From: Amulumruptor sp947039275
GTDB lineage: Bacteria > Bacteroidota > Bacteroidia > Bacteroidales > Muribaculaceae
Length of the DNA: 64,000 bases
Direction of reading: 5' to 3'
Assembly (NCBI GenBank): GCA_947039275.1
Contig: CAMQYL010000009.1
Span: 1-64,000 of the forward strand
Below the pieces are notes generated by a model. It had not been told where the DNA came from, made no database searches, and saw only the letters and a program-made list of their open reading frames with translations. The position numbers were made by a program, and so were the translations under genes. Below are positions 41,416 to 51,368 of this stretch, one piece after another (the first letter of the stretch is position 1; each line of letters begins with the position of its first letter).

Positions 41416-41940
41416 ATGAAAAAGGAAGATAAAGGCATAATAATCGAGAAAATCACCCAGACCATCAAGGAGTACAGCTGCTTCTACCTCGTGGAGACAG
41501 CCGGCCTTGACGCTGAAAAGACCTCAGCTCTGCGTCGTGCCTGTGCCAAGGCTGACATCAAGCTGATGGTGGTCAAGAACACCCTCCTTCACAAGGCACT
41601 CGAGAACATGGAGGAAGACTACTCAGAGCTTTACCCCGCTCTCAAGGAGTCAACCTCTCTGATGTGTGCCAATGTGGGCAACGCTCCCGCCAAGCTGCTC
41701 AAGGACTTCATCAAGAAGGACGATGTGCTGCCCAAGCTCAAGGCTGCCTACGTAGAGGAAACAGTCTATCTGGGTGCTGACCAGCTTGATGCTCTCGCAG
41801 CTATCAAGAGCAAGAACGAGCTTATCGCCGACGTTGTGGCTCTGCTCCAGTCTCCTGCCAAGAATGTCGTTTCGGCACTCACCTCAGGCGGCACCAAGCT
41901 CCACGGCATCCTCGAGACCCTCTCGAAGAAAGAAGGCTGA
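41416..41940 (+). CDS. rplJ: Ribosomal protein L10
   Basis: 174 residues. It anchors the L7/L12 stalk. The N-terminal globular part includes KNTLLHKALE and ESTSLMCANVGNAPAKLLKDF, and the C-terminal helix that binds L12 dimers is at about 150-172. It lies 29 bp after rplA and 108 bp before rplL; the gap has a CAGCC/GGCTG hairpin near 41957-41976. Confidence 0.97.
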   Translation: MKKEDKGIIIEKITQTIKEYSCFYLVETAGLDAEKTSALRRACAKADIKLMVVKNTLLHKALENMEEDYSELYPALKESTSLMCANVGNAPAKLLKDFIKKDDVLPKLKAAYVEETVYLGADQLDALAAIKSKNELIADVVALLQSPAKNVVSALTSGGTKLHGILETLSKKEG

Positions 41941-42048
41941 TACGCGTAGTTTCCACAGCCGCTCCGAGTGGCTGGCTGGAGGCTCCTTGTACCTCTCTCC
42001 GTCTATCTCAATCACTTCAACACAAAAACTTTCAAAAACAATACTAAA

Positions 42049-42423
42049 ATGGCAGATTTAAAAGCTTTTGCAGAACAACTCGTTTCTCTCACAGTGAAGG
42101 AAGTAAACGAACTCGCTCAGATCCTCAAGGACGAGTATGGCATCGAACCCGCAGCTGCAGCTGTAGCAGTAGCAGCAGGTCCCGCAGCTGGCGCAGCAGC
42201 CGCTGAGGAGAAGACTTCTTTTGACGTTGTCCTCAAGAACGCAGGTGCTGGCAAGCTCGCTGTTGTGAAGCTCGTTAAGGAACTCACAGGTCTCGGCCTC
42301 AAGGAGGCTAAGGAGATGGTTGACGGCGCTCCCAGCGTAGTCAAGGAAGGCGTTGCCAAGGCTGATGCAGAAGGCATCAAGAAGCAGCTCGAAGAAGCAG
42401 GCGCTGAAGTTGAGCTTAAATAA
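42049..42423 (+). CDS. rplL: Ribosomal protein L7/L12
   Basis: 124 residues from MADLKAFAEQLVSLTVKEVN. An N-terminal dimerisation domain, an Ala-rich hinge (about 38-53) and a C-terminal domain with EKTSFDVVLKNAGAGKLAVVK and GLGLKEAKEMVDGAP that binds translation GTPases. The start at 42049 is the canonical one; an in-frame upstream Met would add 27 unrelated residues. Confidence 0.98.
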   Translation: MADLKAFAEQLVSLTVKEVNELAQILKDEYGIEPAAAAVAVAAGPAAGAAAAEEKTSFDVVLKNAGAGKLAVVKLVKELTGLGLKEAKEMVDGAPSVVKEGVAKADAEGIKKQLEEAGAEVELK

Positions 42424-42446
42424 TACGCCTGATATTCAGGACGTTA

Positions 42447-42484
42447 GGTTAAGAAACCCCTTTATGGGTGTTTCTTAACCTTTC
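42447..42484 (+). terminator. Attenuator-like hairpin between rplL and rpoB
   Basis: GGTTAAGAAACCCC pairs with GGGTGTTTCTTAACC, followed by TTTC. The place corresponds to the partial terminator that sets ribosomal-protein versus RNA-polymerase output in other bacteria. Confidence 0.75.
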
Positions 42485-42624
42485 GTGTCATTATTAACGT
42501 CGATGACACGTCCCACAGATTAAGCGAGCTCTTCTCTTTCAGTTCTCCAAGTTTTTTCATATCATGCCGCATGGAGCCGGTCCACATGAGTGACGGAGGC
42601 TCTGCGGCGATTTAACTCACATAG

Positions 42625-45600
42625 ATGTCAGCACAATTAGACAAACCCCGTGTAAACTTCGCGTCGGTTAAGAATCCTCTCCCTTATCCCGACTTCTTGG
42701 AGGTGCAGCTCAAATCCTTCCAGGACTTCCTGCAGCTTGACACTCCTCCCGAAAAACGCAACAACGAGGGGCTTTTCAAAGTATTTGCCGAGAACTTCCC
42801 GATTGCCGACACTCGTAACAATTTCGTACTGGAATTTCTCGACTATTACGTCGATCCCCCACGTTACACTATAGCTGAATGCCTTGAGCGCGGCTTGACC
42901 TACTCGGTGCCCCTCAAAGCCAAGCTCAAACTGTACTGTACCGACCCTGACCACGAGGACTTCGCCACTGTGATTCAGGATGTCTATCTGGGTCAAATAC
43001 CTTATATGACCGATAAAGGCACTTTCGTCATCAACGGTGCCGAGCGCGTCGTCGTGTCGCAGCTCCACCGCTCGCCGGGTGTCTTCTTCGGCCAGTCAAC
43101 CCATGCCAATGGCACCAAGCTCTACTCTGCGCGTATCATCCCGTTCCGCGGCAGCTGGATAGAGTTTGCCACTGACATCAACAATGTCATGTACGCCTAC
43201 ATCGACCGTAAGAAGAAATTGCCCGTGACCACCCTGTTACGTGCCATCGGTCTGGAAAGCGACAAGGACATCATTGAAAAATTCGGTCTCGCCGAGGAGG
43301 TCAAGGTCAACAAGACAAACCTCAAGAAGGCTCTCGGACGCAAGCTTGCTGCCCGTGTGCTCAAAACCCGCATCGAGGATTTCGCCGACGAGGATACCGG
43401 CGAAGTGGTATCGATCGAGCGCAACGAGATGATTCTCGACCGCGAGACTGTGCTCGAAGAGGAGCACATCCAGGAAATACTCGACTCAGGCGTGCAGACC
43501 CTCCTGCTCCATAAGGAGGACGCCGGCACTACTGACTACTCTATAATATTCAACACGCTTCAGAAGGATACGACCAACAGCGAGATTGAGGCTATCCAGT
43601 ACATCTACCGACAGCTCCGCAACGCCGAGCCGCCGGATGATGCCAGCGCGCGCGAAGTCATCACCAACCTCTTCTTCTCGGAGAAGCGTTATGACCTCGG
43701 CGAGGTAGGCCGCTACCGTATCAACAAGAAGCTCGGTCTTGACACTCCCATGGATGTCAAGGTCCTCACACGCGAGGACATCGTCTCGATCATCAAGCAC
43801 CTCATAGAGCTTATCAACTCCAAGGCTGATGTGGACGATATCGACCACCTGAGCAACCGCCGCGTCCGCACTGTCGGCGAACAGCTCTACAACCAGTTTG
43901 CCATGGGTCTCGCCCGCATGTCGCGCACCATCCGTGAGCGCATGAACGTGCGTGACAACGAGGTGTTCACACCCATCGACCTTATCAACGCCAAGACTAT
44001 CTCGAGCGTTATAAATACATTCTTCGGCACCAACGCGCTGAGCCAGTTCATGGACCAGACCAACCCGCTTGCCGAAATCACACACAAGCGCCGTATGTCG
44101 GCACTCGGTCCTGGCGGTCTGACACGTGAGCGCGCCGGCTTCGAGGTGCGTGACGTGCACTATACCCACTATGGCCGTCTCTGCCCGATCGAGACCCCTG
44201 AAGGTCCTAACATCGGTCTGATTTCGTCGCTCTGTGTATATGCCAAGATCAATGACCTCGGCTTCATCGAGACCCCCTACCGCGAGGTCAAGGATGCGAA
44301 GGTCAACCTTAAGAACGACAAGGTGGTCTACCTGACCGCCGAGGTAGAGGAGGGCAAGGTCATCGCCCAGGGCAACGCTCCGCTCAATGCTGACGGCTCT
44401 TTCGTGCGTGACCGCGTCAAGGCGCGTCTTGATGCCGACTTCCCGGTGGTAGCACCCGAGGAAGTGGAGCTGATGGACGTATCGCCCACACAGATTGCCT
44501 CTATCGCCGCTTCGCTCATCCCGTTCCTCGAGCATGACGACGCCAACCGTGCGCTCATGGGATCTAACATGATGCGCCAGGCTGTGCCTCTGATGCGCAG
44601 CGAGGCTCCTATCGTGGGTACTGGCATCGAGGGTCAGCTGATTCGCGACTCCCGCACCCAGATCATGGCTGAGGGCGACGGTGTCATCGAGTTTGTCGAT
44701 GCCAGCGTAATCAAGATCCGCTATGACCGCACCGCCGACGAGGAGTTTGTGGCATTTGAGGACGCTCTCAAGGAGTACCACCTCCCCAAATTCCGCAAGA
44801 CCAACCAGAGCACCACTATCGACCTGCGCCCCATATGCAGCAAGGGTCAGCGCGTCAAGAAGGGCGACATACTCACCGAAGGTTACTCTACCGAAAACGG
44901 CGAGCTCGCTCTCGGCCGCAACCTCAAGGTGGCATTCATGCCCTGGAAGGGTTACAACTATGAGGATGCCATCGTGCTCAACGAGTGCGTGGTGCGTGAA
45001 GACATCCTGACCTCGGTCCACGTCGACGAGTACTCGCTCGAAGTGCGCGAGACCAAGCGAGGCATGGAGGAGCTCACCAGCGATATCCCCAATGTCAGCG
45101 AGGACGCCACCAAGGACCTCGACGAGCGCGGCATCATCCGCGTCGGCGCACACGTGGTGCCCGGCGACATCATGATAGGTAAGATTACCCCCAAGGGCGA
45201 GAGCGACCCCACTCCCGAGGAGAAGCTGCTCCGCGCCATCTTCGGCGACAAGGCTGGCGATGTCAAGGACGCATCTCTCAAGGCATCTCCCTCACTCAAG
45301 GGCGTGGTCATCGGCACGAACCTCTTCAGCCGTGCCACCAAGAAGAAAAAGTCAAAGAGCGCCAACGCTCAGCTGCCCCAGCTCGACGAGGAGTATGAAA
45401 AGCGTCTCGACGAGCTCAAGGATGTGCTCGTGAGCAAGCTCACCACCCTGACCAAGGATCTCACCTCGGCTGGCGTGAAGGATTATCTCGGCACCGACAT
45501 CATCCCCCAGGGCTCCAAATTTGCCGCTTCGACCCTGCGTGACATCGAGTATGACACCGTCAACCTGAGCAACTGGACCGACGACGCCCACAAGAACGAC

Positions 45601-46437
45601 CTTATCCGCGCCACCATAGTCAATTATCTGCGCAAGAGCAAGGAAATCGACGCCGAGCTCCGCCGCAAGAAGTTTGACATCTCCATAGGCGACGAGCTCC
45701 CCTCGGGCATCATGCAGATGGCTAAGGTCTACGTAGCCAAGAAGCGTAAGATCAGCGTGGGTGACAAGATGGCAGGCCGTCACGGCAACAAGGGTATCGT
45801 GTCGCGCATCGTGCGCCAGGAGGATATGCCGTTCCTGGCTGACGGTACCCCCGTTGACATCGTGCTCAACCCGCTGGGTGTGCCTTCGCGTATGAACCTC
45901 GGTCAGATCTTCGAGACCGTGCTCGGATGGGCAGGCCGCGAACTGGGCGAGAAGTTCGCCACCCCGATTTTCGACGGTGCGTCGCTCGACGACCTCAATG
46001 AGTGGACCGACAAGGCTGGACTCCCCCGCTACGGCAAGACCTACCTCTATGACGGAGGCACAGGCGACCGTTTCGACCAGCCCGCCACAGTGGGTGTCAT
46101 CTACATGCTTAAGCTCGGCCACATGGTCGAGGACAAGATGCACGCACGCTCCATCGGTCCGTATTCGCTCATCACCCAGCAGCCTCTCGGCGGTAAAGCC
46201 CAGTTTGGTGGACAGCGCTTCGGTGAGATGGAAGTCTGGGCGCTTGAAGCATTCGGCGCCAGCCACATCCTCCAGGAGATTCTCACCATCAAGTCTGACG
46301 ATGTCACCGGCCGCAGCAAGGCTTACGAGGCCATCGTCAAGGGTGATCCGATGCCACCGGCAGGCATACCAGAGTCGCTCAATGTGCTTCTGCACGAGCT
46401 CCGCGGCTTAGGTCTGAGCATCAACCTCGAGAACTGA
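42625..46437 (+). CDS. rpoB: RNA polymerase beta subunit
   Basis: 1270 residues. The rifampicin-pocket region has FGTNALSQFMDQTNPLAEITHKRRMSALGPGGLTRERAGFEVRDVHYTHYGR-type sequence (about 470-520), with standard residues at the common resistance sites as far as I can see. Typical C-terminal blocks are GDKMAGRHGNKGIVS and GGKAQFGGQRFGEMEVWALEAFGA. The 187-bp leader after the attenuator hairpin has no gene. rpoC follows by 46 bp. Confidence 0.99.
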   Translation: MSAQLDKPRVNFASVKNPLPYPDFLEVQLKSFQDFLQLDTPPEKRNNEGLFKVFAENFPIADTRNNFVLEFLDYYVDPPRYTIAECLERGLTYSVPLKAKLKLYCTDPDHEDFATVIQDVYLGQIPYMTDKGTFVINGAERVVVSQLHRSPGVFFGQSTHANGTKLYSARIIPFRGSWIEFATDINNVMYAYIDRKKKLPVTTLLRAIGLESDKDIIEKFGLAEEVKVNKTNLKKALGRKLAARVLKTRIEDFADEDTGEVVSIERNEMILDRETVLEEEHIQEILDSGVQTLLLHKEDAGTTDYSIIFNTLQKDTTNSEIEAIQYIYRQLRNAEPPDDASAREVITNLFFSEKRYDLGEVGRYRINKKLGLDTPMDVKVLTREDIVSIIKHLIELINSKADVDDIDHLSNRRVRTVGEQLYNQFAMGLARMSRTIRERMNVRDNEVFTPIDLINAKTISSVINTFFGTNALSQFMDQTNPLAEITHKRRMSALGPGGLTRERAGFEVRDVHYTHYGRLCPIETPEGPNIGLISSLCVYAKINDLGFIETPYREVKDAKVNLKNDKVVYLTAEVEEGKVIAQGNAPLNADGSFVRDRVKARLDADFPVVAPEEVELMDVSPTQIASIAASLIPFLEHDDANRALMGSNMMRQAVPLMRSEAPIVGTGIEGQLIRDSRTQIMAEGDGVIEFVDASVIKIRYDRTADEEFVAFEDALKEYHLPKFRKTNQSTTIDLRPICSKGQRVKKGDILTEGYSTENGELALGRNLKVAFMPWKGYNYEDAIVLNECVVREDILTSVHVDEYSLEVRETKRGMEELTSDIPNVSEDATKDLDERGIIRVGAHVVPGDIMIGKITPKGESDPTPEEKLLRAIFGDKAGDVKDASLKASPSLKGVVIGTNLFSRATKKKKSKSANAQLPQLDEEYEKRLDELKDVLVSKLTTLTKDLTSAGVKDYLGTDIIPQGSKFAASTLRDIEYDTVNLSNWTDDAHKNDLIRATIVNYLRKSKEIDAELRRKKFDISIGDELPSGIMQMAKVYVAKKRKISVGDKMAGRHGNKGIVSRIVRQEDMPFLADGTPVDIVLNPLGVPSRMNLGQIFETVLGWAGRELGEKFATPIFDGASLDDLNEWTDKAGLPRYGKTYLYDGGTGDRFDQPATVGVIYMLKLGHMVEDKMHARSIGPYSLITQQPLGGKAQFGGQRFGEMEVWALEAFGASHILQEILTIKSDDVTGRSKAYEAIVKGDPMPPAGIPESLNVLLHELRGLGLSINLEN

Positions 46438-46483
46438 TCCTTTACTAACCATACCTTTCACATTCTCTCCCACATAATATAAA

Positions 46484-49400
46484 ATGGCTTTTCGTAAAGA
46501 CAACAAGATAAAAACCGGATTCTCCAAGATTTCCATCGGGCTCGCTTCGCCCGAGGAAATCCTCGAGAAGTCAAGCGGTGAGGTACTCAAACCCGAGACC
46601 ATCAACTACCGCACATACAAGCCTGAGCGCGACGGCCTCTTCTGCGAGCGCATCTTCGGTCCTGTCAAGGACTACGAGTGCCACTGCGGCAAGTACAAGC
46701 GCATCCGTTACAAAGGCATCGTCTGCGACCGATGCGGTGTGGAGGTGACCGAGAAGAAGGTGCGCCGCGAACGCATGGGTCACATCAAGCTCGTGGTGCC
46801 TGTGGCTCACATCTGGTACTTCCGTTCGCTCCCCAACAAGATCGGCTATCTGCTCGGACTCCCCTCCAAGAAGCTCGACCAGGTCATCTACTATGAGCGT
46901 TACATCGTCATCAACCCCGGTCCCTTCGGTCCCGAGGGCTCTGGCGAGCTGGAGCGTCTCGACCTGCTGACCGAGGAGGAATACTTCTCGTTTGTCGACA
47001 AACTCCCTGCCGGCAACCAGCTCCTCGAGGACACCGACCCCAACAAGTTCATCGCCAAGATGGGTGCCGAGGCTGTCTATGACCTCCTCAAAGGTCTCGA
47101 CCTCGACTCGCTCAGCTACGCTCTGCGCCATCAGGCTGACAATGACAGCTCGCAGCAGCGCAAGACCGAGGCTCTCAAGCGTCTGCAGGTAGTAGAGTCT
47201 TTCCGCGCCTCGCGCCACCGCAACAAGCCCGAGTGGATGATACTCCAGGCTGTGCCTGTCATCCCGCCGGAGCTGCGTCCCCTCGTGCCTCTCGACGGCG
47301 GCCGCTTCGCCACCTCCGACCTTAACGACCTCTACCGTCGTGTCATCATACGTAACAACCGTCTCAAGCGACTCATCGAAATCAAGGCTCCCGAAGTCAT
47401 CCTCCGCAACGAGAAGCGTATGCTTCAGGAAGCCGTAGACTCGCTGCTTGACAACTCGCGCAAGTCGTCGGCTGTCAAGACTGAGGCTAACCGTCCGCTC
47501 AAGTCGCTCTCCGACAGCCTCAAGGGCAAGCAGGGACGCTTCCGTCAGAACCTTCTCGGTAAGCGTGTCGACTACTCCGCACGTTCGGTAATCGTTGTAG
47601 GTCCCGAGCTGAAGATGCACGAGTGCGGCATCCCCAAGAACATGGCTGCCGAGCTCTACAAGCCCTTTATCATCCGCAAGCTCATCGAGCGCGGCATCGT
47701 CAAGACTGTCAAGTCAGCCAAGAAGATCGTCGACCGCAAGGAGCCTGTCGTATGGGACATCCTCGAGTACGTCATGAAGGGTCACCCCGTGCTGCTCAAC
47801 CGTGCCCCGACACTTCACCGTCTCGGCATCCAGGCATTCCAGCCCAAGATGATCGAGGGCAAGGCTATCCAGCTCCACCCGCTCGCATGTACGGCGTTCA
47901 ACGCCGACTTCGACGGTGACCAGATGGCTGTGCACCTCCCGCTCGGCAACGAGGCTGTCCTCGAAGCCCAGATGCTCATGCTCGGTGCACATAACATCCT
48001 CAACCCCGCCAACGGTGCGCCTATCACCGTGCCCTCGCAGGACATGGTGCTCGGTCTTTACTACATCACCAAGCTCCGCAAGGGCGACAAGGGCGAGGGT
48101 CTGAAATTCTACGGTCCCGAAGAGGCTGAAATCGCATATAACGAGGGTCGCGTCACCCTCCACGCTCCTGTGAGCGTGATGGTCGACGACGTTGACGACA
48201 AGGGCAACCCCATCCGTCACCTCGTGGAGAACACTTCCGTAGGTCGTGTCCTCGTCAACCAGTACGTGCCCAAGGAGATCGGCTACGTCAACGAGATTCT
48301 CTCCAAGAAGTCGCTGCGTAACATCATCTCGCGCGTAATCAAGAAGTGCGGTATCCCCCGCTCAGCCCAGTTCCTTGACGACATCAAGAACCTCGGCTAC
48401 CGCATGGCGTTCCAGGGCGGTCTGTCGTTCAACCTCGGCGATGTGATTATCCCCAAGGAGAAGGAGCAGTACGTACAGGAAGGCTACGAGCATGTACAGG
48501 AGGTGATGAACAACTACTCTATGGGCTTCATCACCAACAACGAACGCTACAACCAGATCATCGATATCTGGACGCACGTCAACTCCCGTCTTGCCGACAC
48601 GCTGATGAAGCAGATTTCTGCCGACCAGCAAGGCTTCAACCCTGTCTACATGATGCTTGACTCGGGTGCCCGTGGTTCTAAGGACCAGATCCGTCAGCTC
48701 TCAGGCATGCGTGGTCTTATGGCTAAGCCGCAGAAAAGCGGTGCCGAGGGCGGTCAGATCATCGAGAACCCGATTCTTGCCAACTTCAAGGAGGGTCTGT
48801 CGGTGCTCGAGTACTTCATCTCTACCCACGGTGCCCGCAAGGGTCTTGCTGATACCGCTTTGAAGACTGCCGACGCCGGTTACCTGACACGCCGTCTGGT
48901 CGACGTTGCCCACGATGTGATCATCAACGAAGAAGACTGCGGCACTCTCCGCGGACTCGTATGCACCGAGATCAAGAACAATGACGAGGTAGTCGCTTCG
49001 CTCGGCGAGCGCATCCTCGGCCGTGTAAGCGTCCACGACATCATCGACCCGACCACTGGCGAGATTATCGTGCATGCCGGCGAGGAAATCAACGACGAGG
49101 CTGCCGACCGCATCAACGCTTCGCCCATCGAGTCTGTGGAAATCCGCTCGGTGCTCACCTGCGAGAGCAAGAAGGGTGTCTGCGCCAAGTGCTACGGACG
49201 TAACCTTGCCAACAACCGTCTCGTGCAGAAGGGTGAGGCTGTCGGCGTGATTGCCGCGCAGTCAATCGGCGAGCCTGGTACCCAGCTGACTCTGCGTACA
49301 TTCCACGTCGGTGGTGTCGCCAGCAACATCGCTGCTGTGTCATCACACACCTCCCGCTATGACGGTACTCTCGAGATCGACGAGCTCCGCACCGTCAAGA

Positions 49401-50797
49401 CCGACGAGAAGGATGCCAACGGACGCAACGTCGAGGTGGTCATCGGCCGTCTCGCCGAGATGCGCATCATGGATCCCAAGACCAAGATGATGCTCACATC
49501 TGCCAACATCCCCTACGGTTCGAAGCTCTATTTCGACAACGGTGCTTCCGTCAAGAAGGGCGACGTCATCGTGGAGTGGGACCCCTTCAACGCGGTCATC
49601 GTCAGCGAGGCTGGCGGCAAGCTCCAGTACAAGGACCTTATCGAGAATGTCACCTACCGCGTCGATGCCGACGAACAGTCGGGTCTCCGCGAGAAGATCA
49701 TCATAGAGTCTAAGGACCGTAACCGTGTCCCCGAAGCCAACATCGTGGATGCCAACGGTCAGGTCATCAAGACCTACGCGCTTCCTGTGGGTGCCCACCT
49801 GATGAAGGAGGAGGGCGACGAGATCAAGCCCGGCGACATCTTCGTCAAGATACCCCGCGCCTCCGGTTCTGCCGGTGACATCACGGGCGGTCTGCCCCGA
49901 GTTACCGAGCTGTTTGAGGCTCGCAACCCGTCCAATCCCGCCATCGTCAGCGAAATCGACGGCGAGGTCACTTTCGGACGTGTCAAGCGCGGTAACCGCG
50001 AAATCTCCGTGCGCTCCAAGCTCGGTGAGGTCAAGACCTATCTCGTGCCTCTGTCCAAGCAGATTCTCGTGCAGGAAAACGACTACGTGCGTGCCGGCAC
50101 ACCGCTCTCCGACGGTGCCATCACTCCCCAGGACATCCTCAACATCATGGGTCCGACGGCTGTGCAGGAATACATCGTCAACGAGGTGCAGGACGTGTAC
50201 CGCATGCAGGGCGTGAAGATCAACGACAAGCACTTCGAGGTGATCGTGCGCCAGATGATGCGCAAGGTCAACATCCTCGACCCGGGCGACACCATGTTCC
50301 TCGAGCAGCAGATTGTCGACAAGCGCGCCTTCATGGAGGAGAACGACCGCATCTGGGGCAAGAAGGTAGTGACCGATGCCGGCGACAGCGAGAATGTCAA
50401 GCCCGGCCAGATCATCACCGCCCGCAAGCTCCGCGACGAGAACTCGGCTCTCAAGCGCCGTGACCTCAAGCTCGTGGAGGTGCGTGACGCACTCCCTGCC
50501 ACATCGGAGCAGATTCTCCAGGGCATCACCCGTGCCGCCCTTCAGACCACCAGCTTCATGTCGGCTGCATCGTTCCAGGAAACCACCAAGGTGCTCAACG
50601 AAGCCGCCATCAACGGCAAGGTCGACAACCTTGAGGGCATGAAGGAAAATGTCATCTGCGGTCACCTTATCCCTGCAGGTACAGGCCTCCGCGAATACGA
50701 GCGCATCGTAGTCAGCGGCAAGGACGACATCGACGACTTCTTCGACGCCACCACCCCCGACGTAGTCGACGTGGACCACGAAGTAGTCATGGACTAA
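46484..50797 (+). CDS. rpoC: RNA polymerase beta' subunit
   Basis: 1437 residues. An N-terminal zinc-binding site YECHCGKYKRIRYKGIVCDRCGVEV (four Cys) is followed by the catalytic NADFDGDQM motif (about 480), the trigger-loop region, and the second Cys cluster CESKKGVCAKCYGR (about 890-903). The C-terminus ends with acidic residues DVVDVDHEVVMD. A strong hairpin lies 28 bp after the stop. Confidence 0.99.
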   Translation: MAFRKDNKIKTGFSKISIGLASPEEILEKSSGEVLKPETINYRTYKPERDGLFCERIFGPVKDYECHCGKYKRIRYKGIVCDRCGVEVTEKKVRRERMGHIKLVVPVAHIWYFRSLPNKIGYLLGLPSKKLDQVIYYERYIVINPGPFGPEGSGELERLDLLTEEEYFSFVDKLPAGNQLLEDTDPNKFIAKMGAEAVYDLLKGLDLDSLSYALRHQADNDSSQQRKTEALKRLQVVESFRASRHRNKPEWMILQAVPVIPPELRPLVPLDGGRFATSDLNDLYRRVIIRNNRLKRLIEIKAPEVILRNEKRMLQEAVDSLLDNSRKSSAVKTEANRPLKSLSDSLKGKQGRFRQNLLGKRVDYSARSVIVVGPELKMHECGIPKNMAAELYKPFIIRKLIERGIVKTVKSAKKIVDRKEPVVWDILEYVMKGHPVLLNRAPTLHRLGIQAFQPKMIEGKAIQLHPLACTAFNADFDGDQMAVHLPLGNEAVLEAQMLMLGAHNILNPANGAPITVPSQDMVLGLYYITKLRKGDKGEGLKFYGPEEAEIAYNEGRVTLHAPVSVMVDDVDDKGNPIRHLVENTSVGRVLVNQYVPKEIGYVNEILSKKSLRNIISRVIKKCGIPRSAQFLDDIKNLGYRMAFQGGLSFNLGDVIIPKEKEQYVQEGYEHVQEVMNNYSMGFITNNERYNQIIDIWTHVNSRLADTLMKQISADQQGFNPVYMMLDSGARGSKDQIRQLSGMRGLMAKPQKSGAEGGQIIENPILANFKEGLSVLEYFISTHGARKGLADTALKTADAGYLTRRLVDVAHDVIINEEDCGTLRGLVCTEIKNNDEVVASLGERILGRVSVHDIIDPTTGEIIVHAGEEINDEAADRINASPIESVEIRSVLTCESKKGVCAKCYGRNLANNRLVQKGEAVGVIAAQSIGEPGTQLTLRTFHVGGVASNIAAVSSHTSRYDGTLEIDELRTVKTDEKDANGRNVEVVIGRLAEMRIMDPKTKMMLTSANIPYGSKLYFDNGASVKKGDVIVEWDPFNAVIVSEAGGKLQYKDLIENVTYRVDADEQSGLREKIIIESKDRNRVPEANIVDANGQVIKTYALPVGAHLMKEEGDEIKPGDIFVKIPRASGSAGDITGGLPRVTELFEARNPSNPAIVSEIDGEVTFGRVKRGNREISVRSKLGEVKTYLVPLSKQILVQENDYVRAGTPLSDGAITPQDILNIMGPTAVQEYIVNEVQDVYRMQGVKINDKHFEVIVRQMMRKVNILDPGDTMFLEQQIVDKRAFMEENDRIWGKKVVTDAGDSENVKPGQIITARKLRDENSALKRRDLKLVEVRDALPATSEQILQGITRAALQTTSFMSAASFQETTKVLNEAAINGKVDNLEGMKENVICGHLIPAGTGLREYERIVVSGKDDIDDFFDATTPDVVDVDHEVVMD

Positions 50798-50824
50798 CCC
50801 GCTTTTTAGCTGTAATCCCGCATA

Positions 50825-50857
50825 GAGGGGGCGCACCATCCGACGGTGCGCCCCCTC
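50825..50857 (+). terminator. GC-rich hairpin after rpoC
   Basis: GAGGGGGCGCACC (50825-50837) pairs perfectly with GGTGCGCCCCCTC (50845-50857). There is no T-run, so it may need Rho or act in RNA stabilisation. Confidence 0.7.
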
Positions 50858-50888
50858 GTGCGTTATATCCCCACGTCAGCGCGGACGC

Positions 50889-50990
50889 GGACATGCCACG
50901 GCATGTCTGCTGAGACTCAAGCACTTGCAAATTAGACATGCCATGGCATGTCCCTACAACATTGTTCGATTTGGAGTTCTACAACACCCT
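50889..50990. repeat. REP pair with the same right half as 20445-20512
   Basis: A GGACATGCC-type unit at 50889-50907 faces a second at 50935-50962. The segment 50924-50990 copies 20445-20512 with few differences, including the CATTGT-N-CGATTTGGAGTT stretch. Confidence 0.75.
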
Positions 50991-51013
50991 CCGTTTGTGG
51001 CGAATGTCGGTAT

Positions 51014-51039
51014 CCGCGTAGGGTCGCGACCCTACGCGG
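51014..51039. repeat. Perfect 26-bp palindrome of the GTAGGGTCGC class
   Basis: The sequence is its own reverse complement across 51014-51039, with GTAGGGTCGCGACCCTAC at its centre. The same core is at 59119-59133 and 59472-59486. Confidence 0.85.
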
Positions 51040-51078
51040 GGTGGCTGCGTTGTCAGCTCGGGGTGTTAACCCCGAAGG

Positions 51079-51278
51079 GAGTAGTAGCCACATGCAAGCA
51101 AACCGTCAGGTTTGTGAAGCTTGTGGAAAACGGATGGGAAGGAAATCCGGCGGTGTAACTGCCGGGGCAAGCCGTCTGTGATTATGCCCCGGCAGCTAAC
51201 GCCGCCGGTATATGGTGGTATGATTTTAACCCACAAGCTTCACAAACCTGACGGTTTGCTTGCATGTGGCTACATCTC
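51079..51278. repeat. 200-bp hairpin element with 48-bp arms (family shared with 59 kb)
   Basis: 51079-51126 and 51231-51278 are inverse copies differing at two positions by eye. Inside, 51147-51168 pairs with 51186-51208 (CCGGCGG...CCGCCGG). The arm containing AGCCACATGCAAGC recurs at 59 kb. Small frames across it are by-products of the symmetry. Confidence 0.85.
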
Positions 51279-51368
51279 CCGTCGCGGCTACGCCGCGTCA
51301 GTTCTGCGTTTTATTTGTAGGGACATGCCGCAATGCTGTCTAAGCATGGTCAGTGAATCCAATATAGG

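Noticed and set aside
43486..45153. 555-codon open frame antisense to rpoB
   Set aside because: It runs opposite a strongly biased, highly expressed gene. The long antisense frame is a by-product of GC-biased codon use; the translation has no domain.
49343..50839. 498-codon open frame antisense to rpoC
   Set aside because: Same reason: mirror image of rpoC codon bias, low complexity Val/Leu/Asp-rich product, no start signals.
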